From Hydrogenophilales bacterium 16-64-40 (GTDB lineage: Bacteria > Pseudomonadota > Gammaproteobacteria > Burkholderiales > Thiobacillaceae), in assembly GCA_002256995.1 (NCBI GenBank), contig NCGX01000003.1, forward strand, positions 62,001 to 126,000: a DNA stretch of 64,000 nt, in the 5' to 3' direction. The notes beneath the pieces were generated by a model. That model ran no database searches, had not been told where the DNA came from, and saw nothing but the letters and a program-made list of their open reading frames with translations. A program made the position numbers and the translations under genes. Below, in pieces: positions 9,856-19,694 of this stretch (position 1 is the stretch's first letter; each line of letters opens with the position of its first letter).

Positions 9856-10641
9856 TCAGCGCCCGAGTAGTACTTCCAGCACGAACTGGGTCCCCAGATA
9901 GGCCAGCAGCAGCAAGGTAAAGCCGGTGATCGTCCAGACCAGCGCCGTGCGCCCGCGCCAGCCGCGGAAATGGCGCCCGATCAGCAGGCCGCCGAACACC
10001 AACCAGGACAGGATGGCGAACACGACCTTGTGCGAAAACTGCAGCGGCGTGCCAAATAGCGCTTCCGAAAAGAACACCCCGCTGAACACCGCCAGGGTCA
10101 GCAGCACGAAGCCGACGCCGATGGTCTGAAACAGCATGGCTTCCAGCGTCAGCAGGGGGGGCGCTCCGTTTCGCAGCGAGGCGCCGCGATGCAGCTGTTT
10201 TTCCAGCATGGTCATCAGCACCGCATGCAGCGCCGCGACCGCCAGCAGGCCATAGGCGAGAAAAGACACCACAAGATGCGCGCGCAGCGCCAGCGCCTGC
10301 GAGTTGGGAATGACATGGGTGGCGGTGATGAACGCCATGGCCAGCACGGACAACGCCGCCAGCCCGCTCACCCAGGACTGCAGGCGCGCCAGCGGCGCGC
10401 CGTGGCTGGACAGCCAGTAGGTCAGCGCGGTCAGCCACAGGATCGTCGACAGGGAATTTCCGAACCCCAGCCGGATGTCGCCCTGCCCCAGCACCGACTG
10501 ATAAATCAACGCGCCGTGCGCCAGCAGAGCCAGCGGCAGCAGCCAGCGCACCGACGCGGCGGGCGGTGTGCGCTGCAGGCGCCAGGCCACCCAGCCATAC
10601 AGGCCGCTCACACATAAAGTAACCAGCAATAACGGAGACAT
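9856..10641 (-). CDS. CcsA/YpjD-like cytochrome c assembly-type membrane protein
   Basis: 261-residue polytopic membrane protein with eight or so helices and the CcsA/CcmC-type core: conserved His residues, the LALRAHLVVSFLAYGLLAVAALHAVLM segment (split here around two helices) and FSHKVVFAILSWLVFGGLLIGRHFRGWRGR. Relatives beside ffh are annotated as YpjD or as a cytochrome c assembly protein with possible haem handling. The tryptophan-rich WWD motif of true CcsA is not obvious, so a cytochrome-c role is inference. It is divergent from ffh with a 70-bp gap and sits just upstream of the CNNM gene on the same strand. Confidence 0.8.
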   Translation of the reverse strand: MSPLLLVTLCVSGLYGWVAWRLQRTPPAASVRWLLPLALLAHGALIYQSVLGQGDIRLGFGNSLSTILWLTALTYWLSSHGAPLARLQSWVSGLAALSVLAMAFITATHVIPNSQALALRAHLVVSFLAYGLLAVAALHAVLMTMLEKQLHRGASLRNGAPPLLTLEAMLFQTIGVGFVLLTLAVFSGVFFSEALFGTPLQFSHKVVFAILSWLVFGGLLIGRHFRGWRGRTALVWTITGFTLLLLAYLGTQFVLEVLLGR

Positions 10642-10711
10642 TCGTTAAAATGCAAATCTGAATTCAGCGAGCCCCATTATCCATGCCGCCCACGGCGGCA
10701 ACAAGGAAGCC

Positions 10712-12055
<1,344 letters not shown>

Positions 12056-12065
12056 TGCCTGCCCA

Positions 12066-12094
12066 CTGGCAAGTCGGGAGATTTTGGGTATAAT
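12066..12094 (+). promoter_or_regulatory. Promoter of the rpsP-rimM-trmD-rplS operon
   Basis: CTGGCA (12066-12071) and a perfect TATAAT (12089-12094) are spaced by 17 bp, 36 bp before the rpsP ATG. This is the best sigma-70 match in the window. Confidence 0.65.
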
Positions 12095-12129
12095 TCCCGG
12101 TTTTCTCCGTTTACCCGGTGGGTCAAATC

Positions 12130-12381
12130 ATGGTCGTTATTCGTCTTTCGCGCGGCGGCGCTAAAAACCGTCCCTTCTACAACGTGGTGGTGGCCGATTC
12201 GCGCTGCCGTCGTGACGGCCGCTTCATCGAGCGTGTCGGCTTCTACAATCCGGTCGCCGCTGCAGGTTCTGAAGCGCTGCGTCTGGATCAGGAACGCATC
12301 AGCTTCTGGACCGGCAACGGCGCGCAGCTGTCCGACACCGTCGCCCGCCTGGTCAAACAGAACAAGCCCGCTGCTGCCTGA
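12130..12381 (+). CDS. rpsP: 30S ribosomal protein S16
   Basis: 83-residue S16 with the family start [17 protein letters not shown] and the [22 protein letters not shown] segment. I choose ATG 12130 rather than the in-frame GTG at 12118, because S16 proteins begin MVxIRL. It is the first gene of the conserved rpsP-rimM-trmD-rplS operon. Its stop codon lies inside a perfect hairpin (12376-12393). Confidence 0.97.
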   Translation: MVVIRLSRGGAKNRPFYNVVVADSRCRRDGRFIERVGFYNPVAAAGSEALRLDQERISFWTGNGAQLSDTVARLVKQNKPAAA

Positions 12382-12393
12382 TTCCAATCAGGC
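12376..12393 (+). promoter_or_regulatory. mRNA hairpin at the rpsP stop, upstream of rimM
   Basis: GCCTGATT (12376-12383) is followed by its exact complement AATCAGGC (12386-12393) with two bases between. The stem spans the rpsP stop codon and ends 16 bases before the rimM TTG. There is no T-run, so it is not a terminator. In E. coli the same operon lowers rimM and trmD translation relative to the ribosomal proteins through mRNA structure, and this hairpin could act likewise (inference). Confidence 0.5.
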
Positions 12394-12409
12394 GAGCCGG
12401 TCAACACAC

Positions 12410-12916
12410 TTGAGCCAAGATAGCGACTGGGTCGTGATGGGGCGCATCGCCGCCCCGTTCGGCATCAAGGGCTGGGTCAAGGTGCAGACCTTCAGTGACG
12501 ACCCCGGCACGCTGATGGATTTTGAATCCTGGCGTATCGGCCGCGGCGAGCAGCAGGCGCAATTCACCGTTGAGGCCGTCCAGGATCACAGCAACACCCT
12601 GGTTGCCAAGCTGGTCGGCATCGACGACCGCGACGCGGCGTTCGCCCTGCGTGGTCAGGAAATCTCGGTGGCGCGCAGCGACTTGCCGCCGCCGCAGGAG
12701 AACGAGTTTTACTGGTCGGACTTGATCGGCCTGAAAGCCGTCAACCGCGAAGGTGTCGAACTCGGACTGGTGGACAGCCTATTGGAAACCGGCGCACACG
12801 ACGTGCTGGTGATCAAGGGCAAACGCGACCACCTGATTCCGTTCGTCGCGGCCTTCGTCGGCAAGGTCGACGTGGCAGGCGGCCAGATCGAGGTGGACTG
12901 GGGCGAAGATTACTAA
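12410..12916 (+). CDS. rimM: Ribosome maturation factor RimM
   Basis: 16S processing factor that binds S19 in the 30S head during assembly. 168 residues from TTG 12410. The N-terminal RimM barrel contains [20 protein letters not shown] and SFSDDP-like sequence, followed by the C-terminal PRC barrel ([37 protein letters not shown]). The longer open frame to 12212 is only the rpsP antiphase and is not used. Translation depends on a rare TTG start with a weak ribosome binding site. Confidence 0.93.
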   Translation: MSQDSDWVVMGRIAAPFGIKGWVKVQTFSDDPGTLMDFESWRIGRGEQQAQFTVEAVQDHSNTLVAKLVGIDDRDAAFALRGQEISVARSDLPPPQENEFYWSDLIGLKAVNREGVELGLVDSLLETGAHDVLVIKGKRDHLIPFVAAFVGKVDVAGGQIEVDWGEDY

Positions 12917-12926
12917 GGAAGCAGGC

Positions 12927-13706
12927 GTGCGCTTCGATGCCATCACCCTCTTCCCCGAAATGTTCGATGCCGTGCTGGATTACGGCATCACCCGGCGGGC
13001 GCTGGATCGCGGGCTGTACCGGTTCAAGTCGTGGAATCCGCGCGACTTCACCGACGACCCACACCGCACCGTGGACGACCGCCCCTACGGCGGCGGCCCC
13101 GGCATGCTGATGCAGGCCGAACCGCTTGACCGCGCGCTGAATGCCGTACAGCAGGCGCTGGCCAGCGAGAATTTGACGCCGTGGGTGGTGCACTTTTCCC
13201 CCCGCGGCCTCCCGCTGACGCACCAGCGGATGATGGAACTGAAGGAAGCCGCGCTGAACCAAAATCGCGCACTGGTGTTGCTGTGCGGGCGCTATGAAGG
13301 GATCGACGAGCGCTTGTTGCAGCGCCGCGTGGACGAAGAACTCTCGCTCGGCGACTTTGTGCTGTCGGGCGGCGAACTCCCCGCGCTGGCACTCATGGAT
13401 GCGATCATCCGGCTGCTGCCGGGCGCGTTGAACGACGCTGATTCGGCGCTGGAAGACTCCTTCGCCAACGGCTTGCTCGACTGCCCGCACTACACCCGGC
13501 CCGAAGTCTGGCAGGGGATGGCGGTGCCGGAGGTGTTGAAAAGCGGCAACCACGCTGCGATCGCCCAGTGGCGATTGCAGCAGAGCCTGACGATTACGGC
13601 GGCCCATCGCCCCGACCTGCTGGCGAAACGCGGCTTGTCGAAGCAGGAACAGGAACTTCTTGTGGCGCACCCACCCGGTGCGCCACAGAAAAAAGCGGCC
13701 CGGTAA
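12927..13706 (+). CDS. trmD: tRNA (guanine-37-N1)-methyltransferase
   Basis: Trefoil-knot SAM enzyme that methylates G37 of tRNAs reading CNN and some other codons. 259 residues: [14 protein letters not shown] start, GGGPGM loop (56-60), and the knot motifs [14 protein letters not shown] and [14 protein letters not shown]. The start is GTG at 12927, ten bases after the rimM stop. The last codons contain a perfect 11-bp inverted repeat (13661-13687). Confidence 0.96.
   Translation: MRFDAITLFPEMFDAVLDYGITRRALDRGLYRFKSWNPRDFTDDPHRTVDDRPYGGGPGMLMQAEPLDRALNAVQQALASENLTPWVVHFSPRGLPLTHQRMMELKEAALNQNRALVLLCGRYEGIDERLLQRRVDEELSLGDFVLSGGELPALALMDAIIRLLPGALNDADSALEDSFANGLLDCPHYTRPEVWQGMAVPEVLKSGNHAAIAQWRLQQSLTITAAHRPDLLAKRGLSKQEQELLVAHPPGAPQKKAAR
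13661..13687 (+). promoter_or_regulatory. Strong hairpin in the 3' end of trmD
   Basis: TGTGGCGCACC (13661-13671) pairs perfectly with GGTGCGCCACA (13677-13687) around a 5-base loop. It lies within the coding sequence of the last trmD residues and is followed by GAAAAAA rather than a T-run, so it should not terminate on the plus strand. It could stabilise or process the mRNA between trmD and rplS. Confidence 0.4.
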
Positions 13707-13796
13707 TCCCGGACCAATGTGAAACGGCGTGACGTCCGCCCGGCAGTCCAAACAGACCCGGTAGCGCACCTCTCCCGCCAGATGCAAGGAAACATC

Positions 13797-14186
13797 ATGA
13801 ACATCATCGAGCAACTCGAACAGGAAGAAATCGCCCGCCTGGGCAAAACCCTCCCCGACTTCGCCCCCGGCGACACCATCGTCGTTCAGGTAAAAGTGAA
13901 GGAAGGGACCCGCGAGCGTCTGCAGGCCTACGAAGGCGTCGTCATTGCCAAGCGCAATCGCGGCCTCAACTCCGCCTTCACCGTGCGCAAGATCTCGGCC
14001 GGCGAAGGCGTCGAGCGCACCTTCCAGACCCACTCGCCGCTGGTCGCCAGCGTCGAAGTCAAGCGCCGCGGCGACGTCCGCCGCGCCAAGCTGTACTACC
14101 TGCGCGAGCGCTCCGGCAAGTCCGCCCGCATCAAGGAAAAGCTGCCCGCCCGCAAGGTCAAGGCTGCAGCACCGACTGCCGGATAA
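13797..14186 (+). CDS. rplS: 50S ribosomal protein L19
   Basis: 129 residues starting [17 protein letters not shown], with the L19 core [37 protein letters not shown] and [20 protein letters not shown]. The ATG at 13797 has AAGGA nine bases upstream; an in-frame open stretch back to 13719 is non-coding leader. The strong start here contrasts with the TTG and GTG starts of rimM and trmD in the same operon. Confidence 0.97.
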   Translation: MNIIEQLEQEEIARLGKTLPDFAPGDTIVVQVKVKEGTRERLQAYEGVVIAKRNRGLNSAFTVRKISAGEGVERTFQTHSPLVASVEVKRRGDVRRAKLYYLRERSGKSARIKEKLPARKVKAAAPTAG

Positions 14187-14210
14187 GCAGTCTTCCTGCC
14201 GCCATGCAAA

Positions 14211-14236
14211 ACGCCCGCTTCATGCGGGCGTTTTTG
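14211..14236 (+). terminator. Intrinsic terminator after rplS
   Basis: CGCCCGC (14212-14218) and GCGGGCG (14224-14230) form a 7-bp stem with loop TTCAT, followed by TTTTT (14231-14235). It lies 25 bp after the rplS stop and closes the ribosomal operon. Confidence 0.88.
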
Positions 14237-14401
14237 CTTATCCTTTATCCTGTTGACGGCAGCGGACACCGCTACAGGCAGTGGCCTGAGCACGGCGCCG
14301 GATTTGAGGCACCAAGGACTAGAATGTCCCGATGACAAAACGCTGGATGGCGAGACGGGTGACCGGCGCGGGGCCATCGCCAGCGGCAATTAAACGACCA
14401 C

Positions 14402-15802
14402 GTGAAAACATATAGCCACATCCCCCCCAGCAACATCATGGATTTGCTGCTCGACGCGATCTGCGTTGTCGACGCGCGGGGATGCTTTGTTTTTGTCAGT
14501 GCCGCGGGCGAACGCATTTTCGGTTATACGCCGGCGGAAATGACCGGCAGGCCGATGATCGACTTCGTGTTCCCCGAGGATCGGGCGCGTACGCTGCAGG
14601 CGGTTGACAAGATTGTAGGCGGACAACCCCAGCCCCATTTCGAGAACCGCTATGTGCGCAAGGACGGCCAGATCGTCCATATCATGTGGTCAGCGCGCTG
14701 GTCGGAGACGGATCAAGTGCGGGTTGCCGTGGCGCGCGACGTGACGGAACGCAAGCGCGCCGAAACCATGCAGGCCGCACTCTATGCCATTTCCGAAGCA
14801 GCGCACTCAGCCGGGAACCTGATCGCTTTATTCGAGCACATTCATCAAATCATTGATGGATTGTTGCCTGCGGTCAATTTCTTCATCGCGCTCTACGATA
14901 AAAGCAAGGATGAGCTGACCTTTCCTTACTATGTCGACGAATACGATCAGGCCCCCGCCCCGCAAAAGCTGGATTCGGCGGTGCTGAGCGCACAGGTCAT
15001 CCGCACCGGACAAGTCCTGCTTTACACACCCGATAGCGGGGCGCCTCCACCCGGGCAGGTCCACCCTGCGGTTGGCCGGGATTCATTGAACTGGCTTGGC
15101 GTACCGCTCAAGGCAAAAAAGGGCGTCATCGGCGCCCTTGTGGTGAAGAACTATTGCGCTGAGACACGATATACCCAAAAGGATGTCGAACTGTTGCAAT
15201 TCGTCTCCGCCCAGATCGCGACGGCGATCGAGCGCAAGCAGATGGAAATCTGGCTGCAGCACATCGCGCGGCACGACCCGCTGACCGACCTGCCCAACCG
15301 CGAACTGTTCCATGACCGGCTGCAAACCGCGCTGCGCTGGGCACAGCGGAACCAGACGCTGCTGTCTCTGCTATACATCGATCTGGACAGGTTCAAGCAG
15401 GTCAACGATACCCTGGGGCATCCCATCGGCGATCTCCTGCTGCAGGAAGTCGCCCATCGCCTCAAGCAGTGCGTGCGTGAATCGGATACGGTTGGGCGCG
15501 TCGGGGGTGACGAGTTTTTGGTGCTGCTCCACGACATCCCCGTGCCGGAAGACGCCTTGGTGGTCGCCGAAAAAATCCGCGTCGCCCTCGGCCGGCGCTA
15601 TGACCTGGCCGATCAACGGGTGCATATTTCGCCGAGCATTGGTGTCGCGCTTTATCCCGCACACAGCGACGATTACAAGCAGCTGATCCGGTATGCTGAC
15701 GAAGCGATGTATGCGGCAAAAAAGAACGGCGGAAACCGGTTCAGGGTCACAGCCGGACCCCGCATCCGAAAATCCGGAAATGAGGGTGAATCCCTCGTCT
15801 AG
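14402..15802 (+). CDS. PAS-GAF-GGDEF diguanylate cyclase
   Basis: 466-residue cytoplasmic signalling protein with no membrane helices. A PAS domain (about residues 10-120; AEMTGRPMIDFVFPEDR, then VARDVTERKRAE) is followed by a GAF-like domain (about 125-275) and a GGDEF domain (about 295-450). The signature is intact as GGDEF, and RESD five residues before it is a complete RxxD inhibitory site, so cyclic-di-GMP synthesis with product inhibition is expected. There is no EAL domain. The start used is GTG 14402; ATG 14438 is an alternative. No operon partner; ogt follows after 9 bp. Confidence 0.9.
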   Translation: MKTYSHIPPSNIMDLLLDAICVVDARGCFVFVSAAGERIFGYTPAEMTGRPMIDFVFPEDRARTLQAVDKIVGGQPQPHFENRYVRKDGQIVHIMWSARWSETDQVRVAVARDVTERKRAETMQAALYAISEAAHSAGNLIALFEHIHQIIDGLLPAVNFFIALYDKSKDELTFPYYVDEYDQAPAPQKLDSAVLSAQVIRTGQVLLYTPDSGAPPPGQVHPAVGRDSLNWLGVPLKAKKGVIGALVVKNYCAETRYTQKDVELLQFVSAQIATAIERKQMEIWLQHIARHDPLTDLPNRELFHDRLQTALRWAQRNQTLLSLLYIDLDRFKQVNDTLGHPIGDLLLQEVAHRLKQCVRESDTVGRVGGDEFLVLLHDIPVPEDALVVAEKIRVALGRRYDLADQRVHISPSIGVALYPAHSDDYKQLIRYADEAMYAAKKNGGNRFRVTAGPRIRKSGNEGESLV

Positions 15803-15811
15803 AATGCCAGC

Positions 15812-16282
15812 ATGTCTACGTACGACGCCATCCTTGCTGCCCCGATATGTCGTCTCGGTGTCCGTTTCACCGGCGACGCGCTGACGCGGCTGGATTTCTT
15901 GCTTGCGGACACCCGCGCATCGACCCGGCTGGACCTGCGGGCGAGGCAGCTGGTGCGCGAACTCGATGCTTACTGGCACAATCCGGCCCACCCCATCGAC
16001 GTGCTGTTCGTGCCTGCCGGCACGCCCTTCCAGCTGCGGGTGTGGCACGCGCTGATGGCCATTCCGGCCGGCCAGCCCGCCACCTATGGCGCGCTGGCGA
16101 AACGGCTCGGTACCGCTGCACGCGCGGTGGGCCAGGCGTGCGGGGCGAATCCATTGCCCATTATCATCCCCTGCCACCGCGTGGTGGCGGCCAATGGGCT
16201 GGGGGGCTTCATGCATTCGGCCGCGGGCGCGCCGCTGGATGTCAAGACCTGGCTGCTAGCGCATGAACGACGCGCTGATTGA
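15812..16282 (+). CDS. ogt: Methylated-DNA--protein-cysteine methyltransferase
   Basis: Suicide repair protein that removes alkyl groups from O6 of guanine. 156 residues. The acceptor cysteine is C121 in IIPCHRVV, preceded by the helix-turn-helix recognition helix (TYGALAKRLGTAARAVGQA) with the arginine finger, and followed by ANGLGGF. The N-terminal domain is short and lacks Ada-type zinc cysteines, so this is Ogt rather than Ada. Its last 20 bases overlap xerD. Confidence 0.93.
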   Translation: MSTYDAILAAPICRLGVRFTGDALTRLDFLLADTRASTRLDLRARQLVRELDAYWHNPAHPIDVLFVPAGTPFQLRVWHALMAIPAGQPATYGALAKRLGTAARAVGQACGANPLPIIIPCHRVVAANGLGGFMHSAAGAPLDVKTWLLAHERRAD

Positions 16283-17153
16283 CCGGTTCTGCGATCATCT
16301 TTGGCTGGAAGACGGGCTGGCGGATCTGACGCTGGCCGCGTACCGGCGCGACCTGAAGACTTTCGCTGGCTGGCTGGAAAAAGAACGCGCACATCGCCTG
16401 GATGCGGCCGTGGCAGGCGATATCGAAGCCTATCTGGCGTGGCGCTTCGCCGGCCGCGCGCAACCGCGCAGCGCAGCGCGCTACACCTCGGCGCTGAAAC
16501 GCTTTTATCGCTATCTGCTGCGCGAAAACCTGATCGCCTTGGATCCCACGCTCAATCTCGACAGCCCCAAGCTGCCCCGCTCGCTGCCGAAGACGCTGAC
16601 CGAGGCCGACGTCGAACGCCTGCTCGACAGCGCCAACGTCAATACTCCGCTGGGCCTGCGCGACCGTGCGATGCTGGAAACGCTGTACGCCACGGGCTTG
16701 CGGGTGTCGGAACTGGTGGGGTTGAAGCTGACGGCGGTGAACCTCAACGACGGCGTGCTGCGGGTGACCGGCAAGGGCAACAAGGACCGGCTGGTGCCGC
16801 TGGGCGAGGAGGCGGTGCAGTGGCTCAAGCGCTACCTGGGGGAGTCGCGGCCACTGCTGCTGGAAAGGCAACTCTCGGATGCGGTGTTCGTGACCACACG
16901 CGGCGGCGGCATGACGCGGCAGGCGTTCTGGTATCTCATCAAGCGGCACGCGCGCGCCGCCGCGATCACCCGGCCGCTGTCGCCGCACACGCTGCGCCAC
17001 GCCTTTGCCACCCACCTGCTGAACCACGGCGCCGACCTGCGGGTGGTGCAGATGCTGCTCGGCCACAGCGACATTTCCACCACGCAGATCTACACCCACG
17101 TGGCGCGCGAACGGCTGAAGCAGCTCCACGCGGCCCACCATCCACGCGGTTGA
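16263..17153 (+). CDS. xerD: Site-specific tyrosine recombinase XerD
   Basis: Resolves chromosome dimers at dif together with XerC and FtsK. 296 residues. N-terminal SAM-like core-binding domain (1-95), then the catalytic domain with all active-site residues: R147 (ATGLRVSEL), K171 (TGKGNKD), H242 and R245 (PHTLRHAFATHLL), H268 (LLGHSD) and nucleophile Y277 (TQIYTHV). Conservation is closer to XerD than XerC. It overlaps the ogt 3' end. This is a housekeeping recombinase, not a phage integrase. Confidence 0.92.
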   Translation: MNDALIDRFCDHLWLEDGLADLTLAAYRRDLKTFAGWLEKERAHRLDAAVAGDIEAYLAWRFAGRAQPRSAARYTSALKRFYRYLLRENLIALDPTLNLDSPKLPRSLPKTLTEADVERLLDSANVNTPLGLRDRAMLETLYATGLRVSELVGLKLTAVNLNDGVLRVTGKGNKDRLVPLGEEAVQWLKRYLGESRPLLLERQLSDAVFVTTRGGGMTRQAFWYLIKRHARAAAITRPLSPHTLRHAFATHLLNHGADLRVVQMLLGHSDISTTQIYTHVARERLKQLHAAHHPRG

Positions 17154-17154
17154 C

Positions 17155-18165
17155 TCAGGCGGGCGTCTTGATCCGTTCCATCAGGTAACACAGGCAGTCC
17201 TGGCGGATCACCTGTTCGTCGCGCGTCAGCATCGCCGGCATCAACGGCTTCCTCAAGGTGATCTCGCCGCGGCTGTAATCGAACAGGCGGTCGCCGATCT
17301 CTGCGCCGTTTTCATCCAGCGCCTGTAGCCTGGCCGGACTGCCCGGCCGCACCCGGCCCAGCAGATCGCCGTGTTTCAGTTCGCGGAAATTGTAGTGATC
17401 CAGCTCGGGCACAAAGTCGATATCCGCGTCTGGCGCGACAAAACCGAAGCTGACCTGTTCCGGCACTTTGACTGTGGCCACGGTATGAAACAGGTCGACG
17501 TCATGCGGCGCCACCGGGTGCACCGGGAATTCGGACAGATGCAGGCAGGCTTCCATGAACGCTGCGGCATGCTCGACGCCGCCAGGCGTACCCGGCTTGC
17601 CGCACTCCAGCGTGACTGCCGGACACAACTCGGCGAAAGCGGCCGACTGCACGCCGCGCGGCCGGACGAAATAGACCACGATGCGCGAAAACAGCGTGGC
17701 AAGATGCAGAAAATCCTGGTCCATCCGGTTCACGCAGGCGTAATGCGGATTGAGACCGGTGTTGTTGTGGATGTCGATGCTGGCAAACACCTCGCGGGCG
17801 CGCATCGCGTCGACCACCTGCTGCATCATCGCCCGTTCGGCCGGATGCGCTTCGTCGCTGCCCGGCCATACCCGGTTGTAGTCGGGCTGGCCGTCAAGCC
17901 GGCGCTGGCCTGTCCGGGCCGCCTCGATGTTGCCGATGAACAGCGACAGCGCGCGCGGCAATTCGGCCGTCGCGTATTTATTCAGCACCGCTTGCGCCGC
18001 CAGCCAGCCGGTGTCCTCGTTGCCATGCAGCAACACCGAAGCAAACAGGGGCTGCGTGCGCCGGCCCGGCAGGTGGATCAGCGCCGGCCCCGGCAGCACT
18101 TCGCCCAGACGGGCGGCGGGCAGGTCGAGCAAGCCGGGCGGCACGGCGTCGTATTGCGTCAGCAT
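17155..18165 (-). CDS. M14/AspA-AstE family zinc deacylase
   Basis: Family of succinylglutamate desuccinylases and aspartoacylases, which hydrolyse N-acyl amino acids. Zinc ligands are visible in LLHGNEDTG (His, Glu) and ASIDIHNNTG (His), and the catalytic glutamate is in VTLECGKPG. 336 residues from ATG 18165, which overlaps the preceding gene's stop (TAATG) with GGA upstream; ATG 18177 is an alternative start. Tight coupling to the GCS2-type ligase suggests it removes or recycles a group that the ligase adds. The substrate is unknown. Confidence 0.8.
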   Translation of the reverse strand: MLTQYDAVPPGLLDLPAARLGEVLPGPALIHLPGRRTQPLFASVLLHGNEDTGWLAAQAVLNKYATAELPRALSLFIGNIEAARTGQRRLDGQPDYNRVWPGSDEAHPAERAMMQQVVDAMRAREVFASIDIHNNTGLNPHYACVNRMDQDFLHLATLFSRIVVYFVRPRGVQSAAFAELCPAVTLECGKPGTPGGVEHAAAFMEACLHLSEFPVHPVAPHDVDLFHTVATVKVPEQVSFGFVAPDADIDFVPELDHYNFRELKHGDLLGRVRPGSPARLQALDENGAEIGDRLFDYSRGEITLRKPLMPAMLTRDEQVIRQDCLCYLMERIKTPA

Positions 18166-19598
18166 TACAGGTTCCATTCATGCACCGGCGCACCGGCGCG
18201 CTGGTTGTCCAGATAATCGTCCGTCAGGCGGTGCAGGTCGCCGCCCACCCGCGCGAGTCGCTGCAACTGCCACGCCGCGCCGGTCTGGCCGCTGCGCACC
18301 CGGGCTTCTACGACCCCCAGATAATGCTCGATCTCGGCATCCGACAGACCGAAATCGCGCAGCCCCTGGCGCGCCAGCGGCAGCCCGATCTCGAGCAGCC
18401 AATCGCGCACGGGATAGCGCCGGCCATCCAGCCAGGTCAGCTCGGCCTGCAGCCCATGGCGGGCAGCGGCATAAAAGTTGGCGCGCGCGTCGGCAAACGG
18501 CAGGCCGGATTCGGCGGCACCCGGCTGCCGCGCCAGCGCATGCACCAGGCCGAAATACAGCGCGGCATTGGCCGTCATGTCCAGCACCGTCGGGCCGCTC
18601 GGCAGCACCCGCTGCTCCAGCCTGACATGGGCCTGCCCGGCGGCGTCGAAGCCGATCAGCGGGCGCACCCAGCGCCAGATGGCGCCATTGTGTAATCGCA
18701 GATGCGGAAAGCGTGCCGCCGCCTCGGCCTGCGGCATCGGCAGCAGCACCGGGTAGTGTTCGAGGTTTTCCTCGAACAGTTCCAGCGGACTGCGCGCGAC
18801 ATAGTCGCGCCCGAACGTCACCCGCCGCACGCTGGGCTCGGCCAGCCCGTTGTAGCCGCCCAGCTCCACCGACTGCTCGAACAGCGGCACCCGCGTTTCC
18901 TGCCACAGGCGCTGGCCGAACAAGAGCGGCGAATTGACCGCCGCCGCCAGCAGCGGCGCGCATGTGATCAGGGAGGCGTTGTAGTAGCGCCCCGCCAGAT
19001 CGAAGGGCACCTGCAGGTGCAGCTGGAACGAGGTGGTGGCGGCCTCCAGCATGACGTCCGGCCGACGCAGGTGAAGCTGGTCCGTGCCCTCGATGTCGAT
19101 GCGGATGGGCGCGCCGCCGCGCTGCTGCAGCACCTGCGCATTGAGCACGTCAAAGCGGTTCATTGCCGACATGTTGGCGAGGCACAGATCCTCGTCGCGG
19201 ATGGTCGGCAGGATGCCGATCATCGCCAGCACCGCATCCATGCCGTGCGCCACCCGCTGGCACCGGTCCCAGGTGGTCAGCAGGGACTCTTCCATGGCAG
19301 CCAGCACGCCCGCCCCCATCTCCAGCGGCGGTGCGTTCAGCTCGACGTTGAAACGCGACAGTTCGGGCACCACCAGCGGATCGCTCAGCGCACGCAGGTA
19401 GGCTTCGTTGATGGGATTGGGCCGGCCGGCATGATCGAGCAGCCAGGCCTCGAGTTCGAACCCGGCAACGTAGCGTACATCCGTGAACCCGCCGGACTGG
19501 GCAAACGACCGCAACGCCGCCGTTTCTCCTGCCAGCCGGGCGGAAAACTGCTCAAGGTCCGCTGCTGAAAAGCGGGTGCGATTGATTTCCTGTCCCAT
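18165..19598 (-). CDS. Glutamate-cysteine ligase family 2 (GCS2)-type carboxylate-amine ligase
   Basis: 477-residue ATP-dependent ligase-like protein. The N-terminal GCS2 features are VAGFELEAWLLD (metal-binding glutamates), SRFNVELNAPP and MSAMNRFDVLNAQVL, followed by GTDQLHLRRPDVMLEAATTS and a conserved core with NSPLLFGQRLWQETRVPLFEQ. Family members join glutamate to an amine such as cysteine. It is not the classic GshA type of enterobacteria, so a glutathione role is only possible. The next gene, an M14 deacylase, starts on its stop codon, and a second M14 gene lies 96 bp upstream. Confidence 0.75.
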   Translation of the reverse strand: MGQEINRTRFSAADLEQFSARLAGETAALRSFAQSGGFTDVRYVAGFELEAWLLDHAGRPNPINEAYLRALSDPLVVPELSRFNVELNAPPLEMGAGVLAAMEESLLTTWDRCQRVAHGMDAVLAMIGILPTIRDEDLCLANMSAMNRFDVLNAQVLQQRGGAPIRIDIEGTDQLHLRRPDVMLEAATTSFQLHLQVPFDLAGRYYNASLITCAPLLAAAVNSPLLFGQRLWQETRVPLFEQSVELGGYNGLAEPSVRRVTFGRDYVARSPLELFEENLEHYPVLLPMPQAEAAARFPHLRLHNGAIWRWVRPLIGFDAAGQAHVRLEQRVLPSGPTVLDMTANAALYFGLVHALARQPGAAESGLPFADARANFYAAARHGLQAELTWLDGRRYPVRDWLLEIGLPLARQGLRDFGLSDAEIEHYLGVVEARVRSGQTGAAWQLQRLARVGGDLHRLTDDYLDNQRAGAPVHEWNL

Positions 19599-19694
19599 GT
19601 GCGTTCGCGGGTCACCCCATCGGTTGTGGATCAGCCCTGACCATCATATCCGACCGTCTCTTTTATAGGCGAGACCGGCTGAAGCCGGGTGCGA

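Noticed and set aside
16263-17153. XerD considered as a phage or integron integrase marking an island
   Set aside because: Length, motif order and neighbours fit housekeeping XerD, and no attachment site or phage gene is near.
19599-19694. GTCTC...GAGAC inverted sequence as a terminator
   Set aside because: The stem is only 5 bp with a 10-base loop and lacks a T-run in a useful direction.
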